The position numbers and the translations under genes were made by a program. DNA of 64,000 bases from Fen-1362 sp049516395 (GTDB lineage: Bacteria > Planctomycetota > Phycisphaerae > Sedimentisphaerales > Anaerobacaceae), in assembly GCA_049516395.1 (NCBI GenBank), contig JBEKTD010000001.1, positions 372,001 to 436,000 on the forward strand. The letters are read 5' to 3'. The notes beneath the pieces were generated by a model. The model saw only the letters and a list, made by a program, of their open reading frames with translations, did not search any database and was not told the origin of the DNA. Of the stretch, positions 1-9,011 are shown in pieces. Every line of letters begins with the position of its first letter. Position 1 is the first letter of the stretch.

Positions 1-1374
1 GGCGGGAAGTCCGAATACGGGTTCGGTGGTTTCGATTCCTTTTATCTTTGTTTGAACGGTTCCCGAGTCCATAGCCAGCAGCATATCCGGTTCGAGTCGT
101 CCTTTTGCGACGGCCAAATCGGAAAGGCGGATTTCGTATGCGTTCGGCTCAAGGGTTATATTGTCACGCAGACGGACTAAGGGGATAACCATTCCTAACT
201 GCTGGGCAAATTTTCTGCGTAGCGCACCGATGCGGTCAAAAATACTGCTGCCTTTTCGTGGGTCAACCATCGGTATGAGACGAACGCCGACCTGAACGGA
301 AATGCGGTCAACATCGAGTAATTCTTCGACAGGAGCTTCGGTTTCCTTGCTTTTTTCACCGCTTGCCGGCTGCGGTTTTTTCTGGGCCTTGGCTTCGTTT
401 TGGTTGGCAGATCGTCCGAGCATTGCTGTGCCTGCCGCCAGGAGTATGAACGGTATTTTGGGCAGTCCGGGCACAAGGGCCAGACACGCGATTATCACCG
501 ACGCCAGAGTCAGCGGCTCGCCTCCCTTGAGCAGTTGTTTGCCGAGGTCCTGCCCGACACTGTGCTGGGATGAGATTTTGGTTACAAGGAAGCCGGAGCT
601 TATAGAAATTATTACCGCCGGTATCTGGTTGACTAAGCCGTCACCGATGGACAGGATGCAGTATGTTTTAATGGCTGTTGCTATCGACATACCGTGCGAA
701 TATCCCAGCGTGATACCGCCGACGACGTTGATGAGGACTATGATTAAGCCCGCCTTGGCGTCGCCGCGGATGAATTTGCTGGCGCCGTCCATCGCGCCGT
801 GAAATTCACTTTCCTTGACGATTTTAATTCTTCGTTCAGTGGCCTGTTTTTCAGTAATAAGCCCGGCGTTCATATCCGCGTCGATGGCCATTTGTTTGCC
901 GGGCATAGCGTCAAGTGTGAATCTTGCGGCGACTTCGCTGATTCTTTCGGCGCCTTTGGTAATTACGATGAACTGGATGACGACGAGTATCAGGAAAATC
1001 ACGACGCCGACGACGAAACTGCCGCCCGCGACGAAGTTGCCGAAGGTATAGATTATTTTGCCGGCGTCGCCCTGGAGAAGAATCAAACGCGTTGAGGCGA
1101 CGTTTAGCGACAGGCGGAACAGCGTTGTAAACAGCAGTAACGATGGAAATGTGGACAGCTCAAGCGCCTCTTTGGCGGAAAGCGTGATAACCATGACGGC
1201 CACGGCCAGCGAAATGCTGCATGCGATGAGCATATCCAGCAGAAATGTCGGCAGGGGGACTATAAGTGTTGTCAGTATTGTTACAAGGCCGGCGACAAGA
1301 ATCAGGTTGCTGTGCGCCATAAGCGGGTTATCATATGTCGGCGACAGAGCGGTTGTTTTTGCTGGTTCAGCCAT
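1..1374 (-). CDS. flhA: FlhA, flagellar export gate protein (3' end cut by window edge)
   Basis: Inner-membrane export gate of the flagellar type III secretion system. 458 codons are visible from the ATG at 1372-1374, with no stop before the window edge; the family is usually near 690 residues, so the C-terminal cytoplasmic domain is mostly missing. Several hydrophobic segments fill the first ~310 residues. The FHIPEP-family signature is clear around residues 143-163 (EVAARFTLDAMPGKQMAID). After the last membrane span comes a K/E/Q/P-rich linker and the start of the cytoplasmic domain. It follows fliN by 54 bp in the same operon. Identification is firm. Confidence 0.96.
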   Translation of the reverse strand, partial: MAEPAKTTALSPTYDNPLMAHSNLILVAGLVTILTTLIVPLPTFLLDMLIACSISLAVAVMVITLSAKEALELSTFPSLLLFTTLFRLSLNVASTRLILLQGDAGKIIYTFGNFVAGGSFVVGVVIFLILVVIQFIVITKGAERISEVAARFTLDAMPGKQMAIDADMNAGLITEKQATERRIKIVKESEFHGAMDGASKFIRGDAKAGLIIVLINVVGGITLGYSHGMSIATAIKTYCILSIGDGLVNQIPAVIISISSGFLVTKISSQHSVGQDLGKQLLKGGEPLTLASVIIACLALVPGLPKIPFILLAAGTAMLGRSANQNEAKAQKKPQPASGEKSKETEAPVEELLDVDRISVQVGVRLIPMVDPRKGSSIFDRIGALRRKFAQQLGMVIPLVRLRDNITLEPNAYEIRLSDLAVAKGRLEPDMLLAMDSGTVQTKIKGIETTEPVFGLPA

Positions 1375-1428
1375 TATCTTTCTTTAATCCTCTGTTGAGA
1401 GTTCTGTTTTTTTCATAGCCGGTTTCGG

Positions 1429-1818
1429 TTATTGTTTTTGGTCGGGTTTCATCTCGCCAAGCCCCAGGATTTGTTTGATTTTGACGGCGAAATGCCCGTC
1501 AACCACTACGATGCTGCCAGTCGCGAATTTGGTGTCTTTGAGGTAAAGGTCCATCGGTGAATCTACCGACCTGTCGAGTTTTATTACCGAACCGGGCCCC
1601 AGATGCAGGAGTCGGCGGATAGGAACCTGCGTGCTTCCGATGGTTACGGTTACAGGCACGCTCATATCGAGTAGTATGTCAATACTGCTGCTCGCGCCGG
1701 TTGTCGGGGAGTCAACGGCTTCCGTGAATTCGGCGGCCTGGGCTTTGGTCTTTGATTCAGCGGCGCTGCTCTGTCCCGCTGCGACCTGTTCTTCAACTGC
1801 TTGAGCTGTGTCAGGCAT
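1429..1818 (-). CDS. fliN: FliN, C-ring switch protein
   Basis: 129-residue switch-complex subunit of the C-ring. The N-terminal ~50 residues are low-complexity (A/E/Q/T/S). The C-terminal SpoA domain (about residues 50-122) has the typical pattern of a valine-rich strand, 'GPGSVIKLDRSVDSPMDLYL' and a 'VVVDGHFAVKI' strand. The start has AAGGA about 9 bases upstream. It lies directly downstream of fliM and upstream of flhA, a common arrangement. Length and domain are normal for FliN. Confidence 0.93.
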   Translation of the reverse strand: MPDTAQAVEEQVAAGQSSAAESKTKAQAAEFTEAVDSPTTGASSSIDILLDMSVPVTVTIGSTQVPIRRLLHLGPGSVIKLDRSVDSPMDLYLKDTKFATGSIVVVDGHFAVKIKQILGLGEMKPDQKQ

Positions 1819-1845
1819 ATATTTTGTTCCTTCAAATAAACATGC

Positions 1846-2835
1846 TTATGATTGCGTCGTTTCCACAACTGGTTCTGTTATCGCAATGGCGTAATTTCCG
1901 GCTGATTTTGCGCATCGGCCGCGGAAAATTGGTTTGCCGCTAACGAGCAAATGAACCGGCTCGTCGATTTTTTTATCCAGCATCAATATATCGCCGGGCG
2001 AAAGATTCAACGCCTCCTCAACTGTTACAGCCACAGTGGCCAACTGCACGGTAATCGGGACGGATATCTTTTCTATATGATTCTGTATCGCACGGGCGAT
2101 TTCTTTGTCGGAGAATTTGCCTGCTGCCTGCCCGGTGTCGGTAATAAGCGGAATCAGCTTCTCGGACAGGATAAGTATATGCGCCTCTGAGGTTGTCTCG
2201 GTTCCCTGCTTTTTAACATTGAAGGTGATTTTTAAAAATTCCTCCGTGCCTTTGAGCTGAAGCGGCAAACAGTCCATAACGGCATTGGAGACGCTTTTAA
2301 AGCTGGTTTTTTCCGCCGCGGCAGAAATGGCATCGACAATCAGTTTTGCCATATCGAACAGCAATGATGTTTCCAGGTCAGATAGAGGCCTGGTTGTGTT
2401 TTCCTTGGTTTCCGTATCGCCGAGTAACTGGGTTGTCCACATCAGGGCGGTTTGCGGCGGTATGCTTACGAAACCGCAGGCCTCTTCCTGGCCCGTGCTG
2501 AATGGAAGGTAATAGTTGACCGGGCCTTTACTTTTGTTGTCCTGGTCGGTCTGCCCCTGGCCGATAAACTGGGCAGAGAAATGCTCACTGGTCGAAACTA
2601 TCGCAACCTCGGAAGATTTCTGGCACAGGACGCCGAATTTGGCGGCTAAAGACGTCGCCACTTTCGCGGCAAACGCCGAAACTTTTTTCATCTGCGGACC
2701 GTTGAAACAATGCGGCTGATACCAGTCGTATGGAGCCGCATCCATATTTTTGCTGGCGTCGGTGTGCCTGGAGCCGATAGAGGCCAAAAGCTGCTGCATC
2801 TTTGTTCTGTCCGTATTGTTATTGGTTGTACGCAT
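1846..2835 (-). CDS. fliM: FliM, C-ring switch protein
   Basis: 329 residues. The N-terminus has a short 'MQQLLASIGS' helix in the place where CheY-binding peptides of FliM sit. It is followed by 'YDWYQPHCFNGPQMKK', the counterpart of the conserved YDF-P-RFS segment that opens the middle domain. The C-terminal SpoA domain (about residues 250-320) ends with 'FRGRCAKSAGNYAIAI', like the family's closing strand. The start codon overlaps the last base of the fliL stop (TAATG), implying translational coupling. The N-terminal half is divergent, but context and the SpoA domain make the call secure. Confidence 0.92.
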   Translation of the reverse strand: MRTTNNNTDRTKMQQLLASIGSRHTDASKNMDAAPYDWYQPHCFNGPQMKKVSAFAAKVATSLAAKFGVLCQKSSEVAIVSTSEHFSAQFIGQGQTDQDNKSKGPVNYYLPFSTGQEEACGFVSIPPQTALMWTTQLLGDTETKENTTRPLSDLETSLLFDMAKLIVDAISAAAEKTSFKSVSNAVMDCLPLQLKGTEEFLKITFNVKKQGTETTSEAHILILSEKLIPLITDTGQAAGKFSDKEIARAIQNHIEKISVPITVQLATVAVTVEEALNLSPGDILMLDKKIDEPVHLLVSGKPIFRGRCAKSAGNYAIAITEPVVETTQS

Positions 2836-3518
2836 TATTGAACGGCGAATTCCTTGATTAAAATACGTTTTACCATCGGCTTGCTTTCGGGGAAAAGCTG
2901 CTCATTAAATGTGTCGCAGAGTTCTGATTGTATCCTTTTAAGATTTTTGTCGCCCCGGGTTGTTTCTATGTTTAGTCCTGCCAGGTAAATCGTCAGAAGA
3001 TTTGCTATAAGCGGTTTCTTTTGATCAAGAAGGGCTATGCCTTTTTCGGCGCTTATATCAGGGCTCATTTCGAGTGTAAACGCGGTCCTGATATAACGTG
3101 TTGCCCCCGGCTCGTCCAGATTCGCGACAACCGGGTCCAGGTTGTAATACCAGGGCTCTCCTTCTTTGACTGTGTTTTTTTCAGATTTGGAGCTCTCGCT
3201 TTTGGATTTTTCTCCGGCAGGTTTTTCTGATTTGGACTTCTCGCCTTTCTCGGCAGCTGGTTTGGCGGCTGATTTTTCGGCAGTCGCTTCTTTTCCCTTC
3301 TCCGCCTCTTCTGCTGAAGCTGGTTTGCTGCTGCTGGCTAATAACCGTCCCAGACCGATTCCTACTCCAGCCGCAACCAGAACAATGACCCCAATGATTA
3401 TAAAGGGTAAAAACGAGCGACTCTTGCTTTTCTCGGCTTTGTCTTTATTGTCTTTGTTTTCCGCCGGCGCTTCGGCCGGTTTTTCCTGCAGTTTTGGTTC
3501 TGCTTTTTCGTCGGCCAT
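2835..3518 (-). CDS. fliL: FliL, basal-body/stator-associated membrane protein
   Basis: 227 residues. One membrane helix at about residues 38-60 (FLPFIIIGVIVLVAAGVGIG), a long charged K/E/S/A-rich periplasmic linker (about 65-118), then a FliL-like domain beginning 'WYNLDPVVANL' and ending in 'MVKRILIKEFAVQ'. FliL surrounds or supports the stator. The linker is longer and more repetitive than in most FliL proteins. It sits immediately upstream of fliM, the usual neighbour. Confidence 0.9.
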   Translation of the reverse strand: MADEKAEPKLQEKPAEAPAENKDNKDKAEKSKSRSFLPFIIIGVIVLVAAGVGIGLGRLLASSSKPASAEEAEKGKEATAEKSAAKPAAEKGEKSKSEKPAGEKSKSESSKSEKNTVKEGEPWYYNLDPVVANLDEPGATRYIRTAFTLEMSPDISAEKGIALLDQKKPLIANLLTIYLAGLNIETTRGDKNLKRIQSELCDTFNEQLFPESKPMVKRILIKEFAVQ

Positions 3519-3560
3519 GGTTATCCTCTTATCGTATTCATTATAATTTCACGTTTATTG

Positions 3561-5039
3561 TTAAACCGGCTGCAAAGATACCTGTTGCCGATAACGTCGA
3601 ATCTTGTCTCGAAGTGTCCTGTCGCTTATACCAAGTACTTTGGCCGCCCTGGTCTGATTGCCGTTTGTTTGTTTCAGCGTTTCGAGAATTGCCTGCCTTT
3701 CAACCTGGGCCAGCCGCATTCCCGCCAAAGCGCCGTCCGACTGGATTACGAAATCTGATTCCTGATTGCCGGAATCCACAACTTCGGGCAGGGGCTGCAG
3801 CTCATCGAACAGCCAGGATACGTCGGCCAGCGAGAGCGTTTCACCTGTGCCGAGTATCATTGATGTCAGGACGACGTTTCGCAACTGCCTGATGTTGCCT
3901 GGCCAGTGATATTTCGCGAACAAATCCATCATCGTGGTGTCGAGACGGGTTATGCGGCGATGGGTTTGGCCCGCGTAGAGATTGACAAAATGCCATATAA
4001 GGTTGGGCAGGTCATCCTTGCGCTTTCGCAGAGGAGCCACCACCAGCCGGACACCGCAAAGCCGGTAGTAAAGGTCCTGCCGGAAACGCCCGCTCGCCAC
4101 TTCCTGTGAAATGTCTTTGTTTGTTGTGCTTATTATGCGGACGTCAACTTTGATGTTCTGGTTGCCGCCTACACGCTGAAAATCCTGTTGTTCAAGAATG
4201 CGTAAAAGCTTGGCTTGAAAACACAGAGGTGTCTCGCTTATTTCGTCTAAAAGCAGCGTTCCTCCGTGTGCTTCCTCGAAACGTCCTTTTCGCTGGGAGT
4301 AAGCGCCGGTGAAGGCGCCTTTTTCGTGCCCGAATAACTCGCTTTCGAGCAGAGTTTCACTTAGCGCAGCGCAATTTACCTTTACGAAAGGTCCTTTTAC
4401 GCGTTTGCTGCTGTAATGAACGACGTATGATATAAGCTCTTTGCCTGTTCCGCTTTCGCCGCATATCAATACCGGCGCAGACGTGGTCGCCACTTTCTGG
4501 GCCAGCCGGACTGTTTGCACGAGAGCCGGGCTTGCCCCGATGATTTTATAGACGCAGTTTGCGCCTTCTTCAGCGGAAATAATTGCCTGCACGGTTTTGC
4601 AGGGGATAATTGTGTCTAAAAGTTTTTCGATATCGTCCCGGCTGACTGGCTGAGACAGAAAATCATGACAACCCGCGAGTATCGCTTTGACGGCAGTTTC
4701 AACTATTTGCCGGCTGGTGCACGTTTGGCCGTAATCGTCGGCTGCTATCATTACGACAGGCAGTTCCGGGGCATCCTTTTTGATTTTGGCGAGCAATTCG
4801 AATGCGTCGTTTTTATGAGCCGGGTCACCTGCGTTACGAGGTATCATATCTTCGATAATTATCATTGTAAAATCGGTTTTGTCGAGGAAATCAAGGGCAT
4901 TACAGGTATTGCCGGCCACCAGTCCTCGTATGCCCTTGTGTGCGAGGGTTTCGAGCACCGGCCTGATAACCTGCGGTGATTTAATTGCCAGTAGCACATT
5001 TTTTGTCTTGTCGAACTGGCTGTTTTTTGTCTCAGTCAC
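3561..5039 (-). CDS. Sigma-54-dependent activator with degenerate receiver (FlrC/FleR/FlbD-like)
   Basis: 492 residues. Domains: receiver-like fold 13-145, AAA+ domain about 165-400, Fis-type helix-turn-helix 465-490 (NQTRAAKVLGISDRTLRDK). The AAA+ core is complete: Walker A GESGTGKE 194-201, the sigma-54 contact loop GAFTGA 241-246, and Walker B LLLDE 262-266. The receiver lacks the acidic pair after strand 1. Glu63 occupies the phospho-acceptor position by spacing from Pro67, and the conserved Lys before Pro131 is Gln130, so normal phosphorelay is unlikely. GTG start at 5037-5039 with GGGAG about 10 bases upstream. Placement between envelope TPR genes and fliL suggests it activates the flagellar sigma-54 promoters. 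Confidence 0.9.
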   Translation of the reverse strand: MTETKNSQFDKTKNVLLAIKSPQVIRPVLETLAHKGIRGLVAGNTCNALDFLDKTDFTMIIIEDMIPRNAGDPAHKNDAFELLAKIKKDAPELPVVMIAADDYGQTCTSRQIVETAVKAILAGCHDFLSQPVSRDDIEKLLDTIIPCKTVQAIISAEEGANCVYKIIGASPALVQTVRLAQKVATTSAPVLICGESGTGKELISYVVHYSSKRVKGPFVKVNCAALSETLLESELFGHEKGAFTGAYSQRKGRFEEAHGGTLLLDEISETPLCFQAKLLRILEQQDFQRVGGNQNIKVDVRIISTTNKDISQEVASGRFRQDLYYRLCGVRLVVAPLRKRKDDLPNLIWHFVNLYAGQTHRRITRLDTTMMDLFAKYHWPGNIRQLRNVVLTSMILGTGETLSLADVSWLFDELQPLPEVVDSGNQESDFVIQSDGALAGMRLAQVERQAILETLKQTNGNQTRAAKVLGISDRTLRDKIRRYRQQVSLQPV

Positions 5040-5056
5040 TTATCATACTCCCTTTG

Positions 5057-6016
5057 TCATTGGTTTGGCCTGTTAAGTTGCCGGATTAGCTCCCCGGGAT
5101 TATCCTGCTGATACAATTCGATGATGCTGTATCGCGCCTTGGCAATCTCAGCCCAGGGCGAATTGGAATGCGTTCTAATTAATTCAGCGTAACTTTCCCT
5201 TGCCGTGTTAGGGTCTTCATCTTTAAAACAATTGCCTATTTGAAACAATATCCATGCTCTTTCAGTCGCAAAATTAGGGTCATCGGCCGGCAGTACTTTT
5301 AGTGCCTGTTTGTAACATATTCCTGCCTGGACCTGTTTGCCGCTTTTAAACAGAATTTCCGCAAGCTCAAAAGGATTGCTGATTAAATTCGGGTCTTTAA
5401 GCTGATTTTCAACAAGCCGGAGCGTTTCATTGCTGGTCGAGCTTTCGTCTGGTTGCGTCTGAACCGGCTGTTCGGCAGCCGGGGCTGCGACGGGCGGCGC
5501 TGGTTGTTGAGCCGGCTGACGCGGCTCTAATTTTACCGACCGGACCAGCTCAATCATTTTTTTAAGCTCATCGGTCTTGTTATTATCGTTGTCCTTGGGC
5601 AGTGAGCTTATCCTGCTTTCCATTAGTTGAGTTTTGGAAGACGTATCGACAGGCGAAGATATGTTTTGTGGCAAATTATCGTTTACTTCAGATGCAAAGT
5701 TTGCCGTAATTGTGCCTGGGGACTGAAGTGAATATGCAATCGGATGATTTGTTATCGGCTTGCCCGGCAGGGCCAATAACTCGGCGTATGATGTTATTTG
5801 AATATCAGAAGGCCCCGGCTGTTGGGGGGCCGAATCGATTGTCAGCAATGCGGTCGGGTCAATTTCGTCGGAATCGAACTGGCCTCTGGTAACGTTACAG
5901 GCAAAGGATACAAAAAACAGAACGCAGGCATATATGCTCAAACAGCCGAAGCGAACGCTCAAAGAGCCGTTCTTCGCGGTTTGATATCTGCCCGAATTTT
6001 TATTTTTCACGGTCAT
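5057..6016 (-). CDS. Secreted/envelope protein with C-terminal TPR-like repeats
   Basis: 319 residues, family not recognised. A hydrophobic stretch at about residues 25-42 after a basic N-terminus looks like a signal peptide or anchor. The middle (about 60-210) is low-complexity and rich in P, Q, A and S. The last ~110 residues form helical TPR-like hairpins ('ELAEILFKSGKQVQAGICYK', then 'ARESYAELIRTHSNSPWAEI'). The start lies 2 bp after the stop of the large TPR gene upstream and the end is 17 bp before the activator gene, so it is co-transcribed with flagellar genes. A periplasmic scaffold role is inference from TPR content and location. Confidence 0.7.
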   Translation of the reverse strand: MTVKNKNSGRYQTAKNGSLSVRFGCLSIYACVLFFVSFACNVTRGQFDSDEIDPTALLTIDSAPQQPGPSDIQITSYAELLALPGKPITNHPIAYSLQSPGTITANFASEVNDNLPQNISSPVDTSSKTQLMESRISSLPKDNDNNKTDELKKMIELVRSVKLEPRQPAQQPAPPVAAPAAEQPVQTQPDESSTSNETLRLVENQLKDPNLISNPFELAEILFKSGKQVQAGICYKQALKVLPADDPNFATERAWILFQIGNCFKDEDPNTARESYAELIRTHSNSPWAEIAKARYSIIELYQQDNPGELIRQLNRPNQ

Positions 6017-6018
6017 TG

Positions 6019-8772
6019 TTACTTCTCTGACGTATCAGTTTTATTTTCTTTTGTTGTGCTTTGATTAGTCGGCGACGCAAGCAACGCCATAGCTGCTTTG
6101 TCGTAATTCTTCTGGTTGCTGTAGGCGGCAGCCAGAAGTTTGGATGCTTTCTGTTTTATTTGTTCCGGTGTTGATGAGTCGAGTAATTGTTTGCAGATGA
6201 AAATGGTCTGTTGATAATCTTTAAGTTTCAGGCATATCTCGGCCAGTTCGAGCGAAGCCGTCTGGGCATCCGGCCCTGCGTCTATCGATGAAATCGCGTT
6301 TGTAAGGTATGACTTGGCAAGGTCAAGATGATTTGCGGCAATCTCGCACCTGGCCATTTCGAGGGTCACGTATGCTTTCAATTTGGCATCGGTGAGGTAT
6401 TGAATCCTGTCAGCCAGCAGCGCAGAGGCCTGCTCGACCAGTCCGGATTCTCGCAGAATTTCGCTTTTAAGCAAAAGAAACCGTGTGGTCTGTTCCTGTG
6501 AAAACGACCACGGACGAATATTTTCAACGGTTTTCAGTGCGGTAACAAAATCATGCTGTTTTATTTGAGCTTCGGCAAGAATCGCGATTGCCTCGGCATA
6601 GTCGTCGCTGGCATTGGCTTTTTTCACTGTGCGCTCGAGTATTTCGCAGGCCTGCTGAAGATTTCCAAGGGCCAGATGCGTTTTGCCCAGCAGCAGGTAG
6701 GCGGTATAAAGTTCGTGGTTGTTCTGTAATTCTGGCTTTGCCGTTTTTGGGGCCGTGAGCTGTTGCGCATCAACCGTTTCAAGGTATATAGTCAGCCATT
6801 TCAGCGAGGGTTCATATTCCTTTTGCTGGTAGAAGCACTTTCCTGCTCCGAGGGCGGCAATGGCTTTGAATTCGGTTGAAGGAGCGAGAGCGTATGCTTT
6901 TCTATATTGTGAACAGGCCTGGTCGTACATACCTGCTTTCATTGTGGTTTCCGCCAGGTTGAGATACGCCTGTCCAATCAACTCGTTTTCCGGGTACTGT
7001 TCAATAAGCTGTTTGAGGTCTCGGCTTGCGCCCGGGTAATCCCGCAAACTTGTCTTTAGCTGGCTGGAATGCAGCAGGGCAGCAGGTGCGAGAGACGTTT
7101 TGGCATAGCGATTGGCCACGAGTTTGTATTCGCTGAGTGCCTCGCTTGTTTGGCCTTTTTGTTCCTGCAAAACACCCAGCACAAAATGGGCGTTCGCTAC
7201 GCGGCGGTCGTCGCTGTACATCAGAAGCAGTTTTCGCCACAGCCAGATGGAGTATTCATTAAGCATGCGGGTATGTTCTGACAGTACATAATATTCAGTT
7301 GGGTCGGTTATTATTATGCCGTTTGTATCATTGATTTGTGCGAGCAAACCTACGGCTCCTGTTGCAATCGAGATAACCTGTTGAGCGGTGGCCTCGGGCA
7401 AATACAGGCAAACAGAGCGATTCCAGCCGGCGGGTTGTTGTTCAGTTGTGGGGCTATTGTCGGTGTGCCGCGTCCATTTCACGTCGATTCCGGTGTTGGA
7501 GGCGAATCTTGCCATCAGTTCTTCTATGCCAGGCCCATTGCAGACCACAGACCAGCGAGCAAGAGCTGGTGAACCGGCGATTGATTCAACGCTCTTAATC
7601 TGCGGGGCCAGCAGGCCCGTGTTGAATCGTTCGATACCGGCGTTTAAAACTTTTTGCAGCTCGACTTCGTTTAATCCCGTCATTGGGTCTTTTTCTTCTT
7701 CGCAGTACCACAATTGCCGCGGAAGTTTTTTGTCAGCGTCAGACAAAGATAAGACCTGCCTTGCAATCGCCTCAGCGGCGAGGAACTGGCAGTTTCGCTC
7801 CAGGGTGAGAGCCCACTTATAATCCGATGCGATTGCTCCGGTCAAGCCAATGATTTTGTATGCCCTTGTTCGGGCATTGAGATATTGACCTGAATTCATC
7901 TCGAACAGGCACAGATTATAATTGGCCAGGACTTTCAGTGTGATTGACTGGCTTTCAGAGACAGCCCTGAACATTTCGTTTGCCTTGTCGTGATTGGATT
8001 TTTGCGCCATACAAATCGCCATTCGAAAATACAGAAAATCTCTCACCAGCTCAAATTCCTTGCCGGGGAGATTCTGGCGCAGTTTGCTGCAGACATTGTA
8101 GGTTCTGACATAATCTTTTGCTGCGAAGTATTCATCAGCGAGACGAAGAGACAATGGCTCCGTTTTTTGTGAGGATTCCGGGGTTTGTGGTTTCGCAGCT
8201 GTTTCTGCCTGCGCAACCAGTTGTTCCTCCGTGGTTTGGGTATGCTGATTTGTTTCGGCTACGGTTACTGCTGGGGGCTTATTTGACTCTTTTTGCGCGA
8301 CTTGCGGCTGAGTGATGCCTGCCTCTTTGTGTGCTATTTGTGCCTGGGTGGCGTTGCTTTCTGCTGCGGGTTGTTCCGCCGTGAGGCGTCCTGTGGACTG
8401 GGAAACGTGTGTCTGGGAGGGAGGTGGGATGCTGAGGGGGGAAAAGACAAGTGAATAGATAAGAAATGCGCTGCTGATGGTAATGCCGACGATAAAAACC
8501 CTTTGTGTTACGAGAAAATTTGACTTGTGAACGCTCGCAGGCCTGTTTTCGGCCTGTGGGAATGACTGCACGGGGGCATTTGCCTGGGTTTTGGCGGGCT
8601 GGGAAATCACATCTGTCGGGGCGGGGGCTTCTTCCGTAATTTCAACGGGTGGTTGCGCAAACAGCTCGCTTGCCGAAGGGGTATCGGTCGGCGAGACATT
8701 CGGCGACTTTTTTTCTCGTTTAGGTTTACTTTTTCTTATAGCCATTTCTTCAACCGCACACAACCCAGCCAA
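6019..8772 (-). CDS. Large single-pass membrane TPR protein
   Basis: 917 residues from a TTG start with AAGGG about 7 bases upstream; an in-frame ATG at 8743-8745 is the alternative. Cytoplasmic basic/proline-rich N-terminus (1-85), one membrane helix at about 91-110, a Q/T/A-rich linker, then TPR-like helices at about 215-300 and again from about 510 to 900. Between them, about residues 395-495 resemble a secretin/TonB short N-terminal (STN-like) domain ending 'LLAQINDTNGIIITDP'. First gene after the sigma-54 promoter at 8847-8862. No flagellar family is recognised; an outer-membrane or periplasmic assembly platform is inference. Confidence 0.72.
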   Translation of the reverse strand: MAGLCAVEEMAIRKSKPKREKKSPNVSPTDTPSASELFAQPPVEITEEAPAPTDVISQPAKTQANAPVQSFPQAENRPASVHKSNFLVTQRVFIVGITISSAFLIYSLVFSPLSIPPPSQTHVSQSTGRLTAEQPAAESNATQAQIAHKEAGITQPQVAQKESNKPPAVTVAETNQHTQTTEEQLVAQAETAAKPQTPESSQKTEPLSLRLADEYFAAKDYVRTYNVCSKLRQNLPGKEFELVRDFLYFRMAICMAQKSNHDKANEMFRAVSESQSITLKVLANYNLCLFEMNSGQYLNARTRAYKIIGLTGAIASDYKWALTLERNCQFLAAEAIARQVLSLSDADKKLPRQLWYCEEEKDPMTGLNEVELQKVLNAGIERFNTGLLAPQIKSVESIAGSPALARWSVVCNGPGIEELMARFASNTGIDVKWTRHTDNSPTTEQQPAGWNRSVCLYLPEATAQQVISIATGAVGLLAQINDTNGIIITDPTEYYVLSEHTRMLNEYSIWLWRKLLLMYSDDRRVANAHFVLGVLQEQKGQTSEALSEYKLVANRYAKTSLAPAALLHSSQLKTSLRDYPGASRDLKQLIEQYPENELIGQAYLNLAETTMKAGMYDQACSQYRKAYALAPSTEFKAIAALGAGKCFYQQKEYEPSLKWLTIYLETVDAQQLTAPKTAKPELQNNHELYTAYLLLGKTHLALGNLQQACEILERTVKKANASDDYAEAIAILAEAQIKQHDFVTALKTVENIRPWSFSQEQTTRFLLLKSEILRESGLVEQASALLADRIQYLTDAKLKAYVTLEMARCEIAANHLDLAKSYLTNAISSIDAGPDAQTASLELAEICLKLKDYQQTIFICKQLLDSSTPEQIKQKASKLLAAAYSNQKNYDKAAMALLASPTNQSTTKENKTDTSEK

Positions 8773-9011
8773 AGGTTTTCCCTTCAGGCCGGGTGTTAAT
8801 TAAATTGCGACCCAGCGGTTCACAGTCATTTCCCGATTAAATTAAGTGCAACGGCTATGCCAGGTATGCCGGGGTGGCATTTTCAAGCTAAAATAGTGTT
8901 CTTTGCTGAAAAACCACGGTTTTTTATGCGTTAAGGGTGATTAAGATGTGTCAGGATTCTAAACGAGCCGATGGATTTTCGTACAACCACTATTTTAGGG
9001 GCAGGGATATG
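8773..9011. other. Intergenic regulatory gap
   Basis: 239 bases between two minus-strand genes. It holds the sigma-54 promoter at 8847-8862 and the ATGCC/GGCAT inverted repeat at 8866-8880. I see no gene here; short plus-strand frames run into the activator gene antisense and lack support. Confidence 0.6.
8847..8862 (-). promoter_or_regulatory. Sigma-54 (-24/-12) promoter for the TPR-activator-fliLMN-flhA operon
   Basis: Read on the minus strand: TGGCATAGCCGTTGCA, with GG and GC separated by exactly 10 bases. Expected transcript start near 8836, about 64-90 bases before the first start codon. An overlapping inverted repeat ATGCC-N5-GGCAT lies at 8866-8880, just upstream of the -24 element. 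Confidence 0.75.

Noticed and set aside
302..1387. Several plus-strand frames over the left edge
   Set aside because: They are antisense to flhA, whose minus-strand translation is unmistakable across the whole segment.
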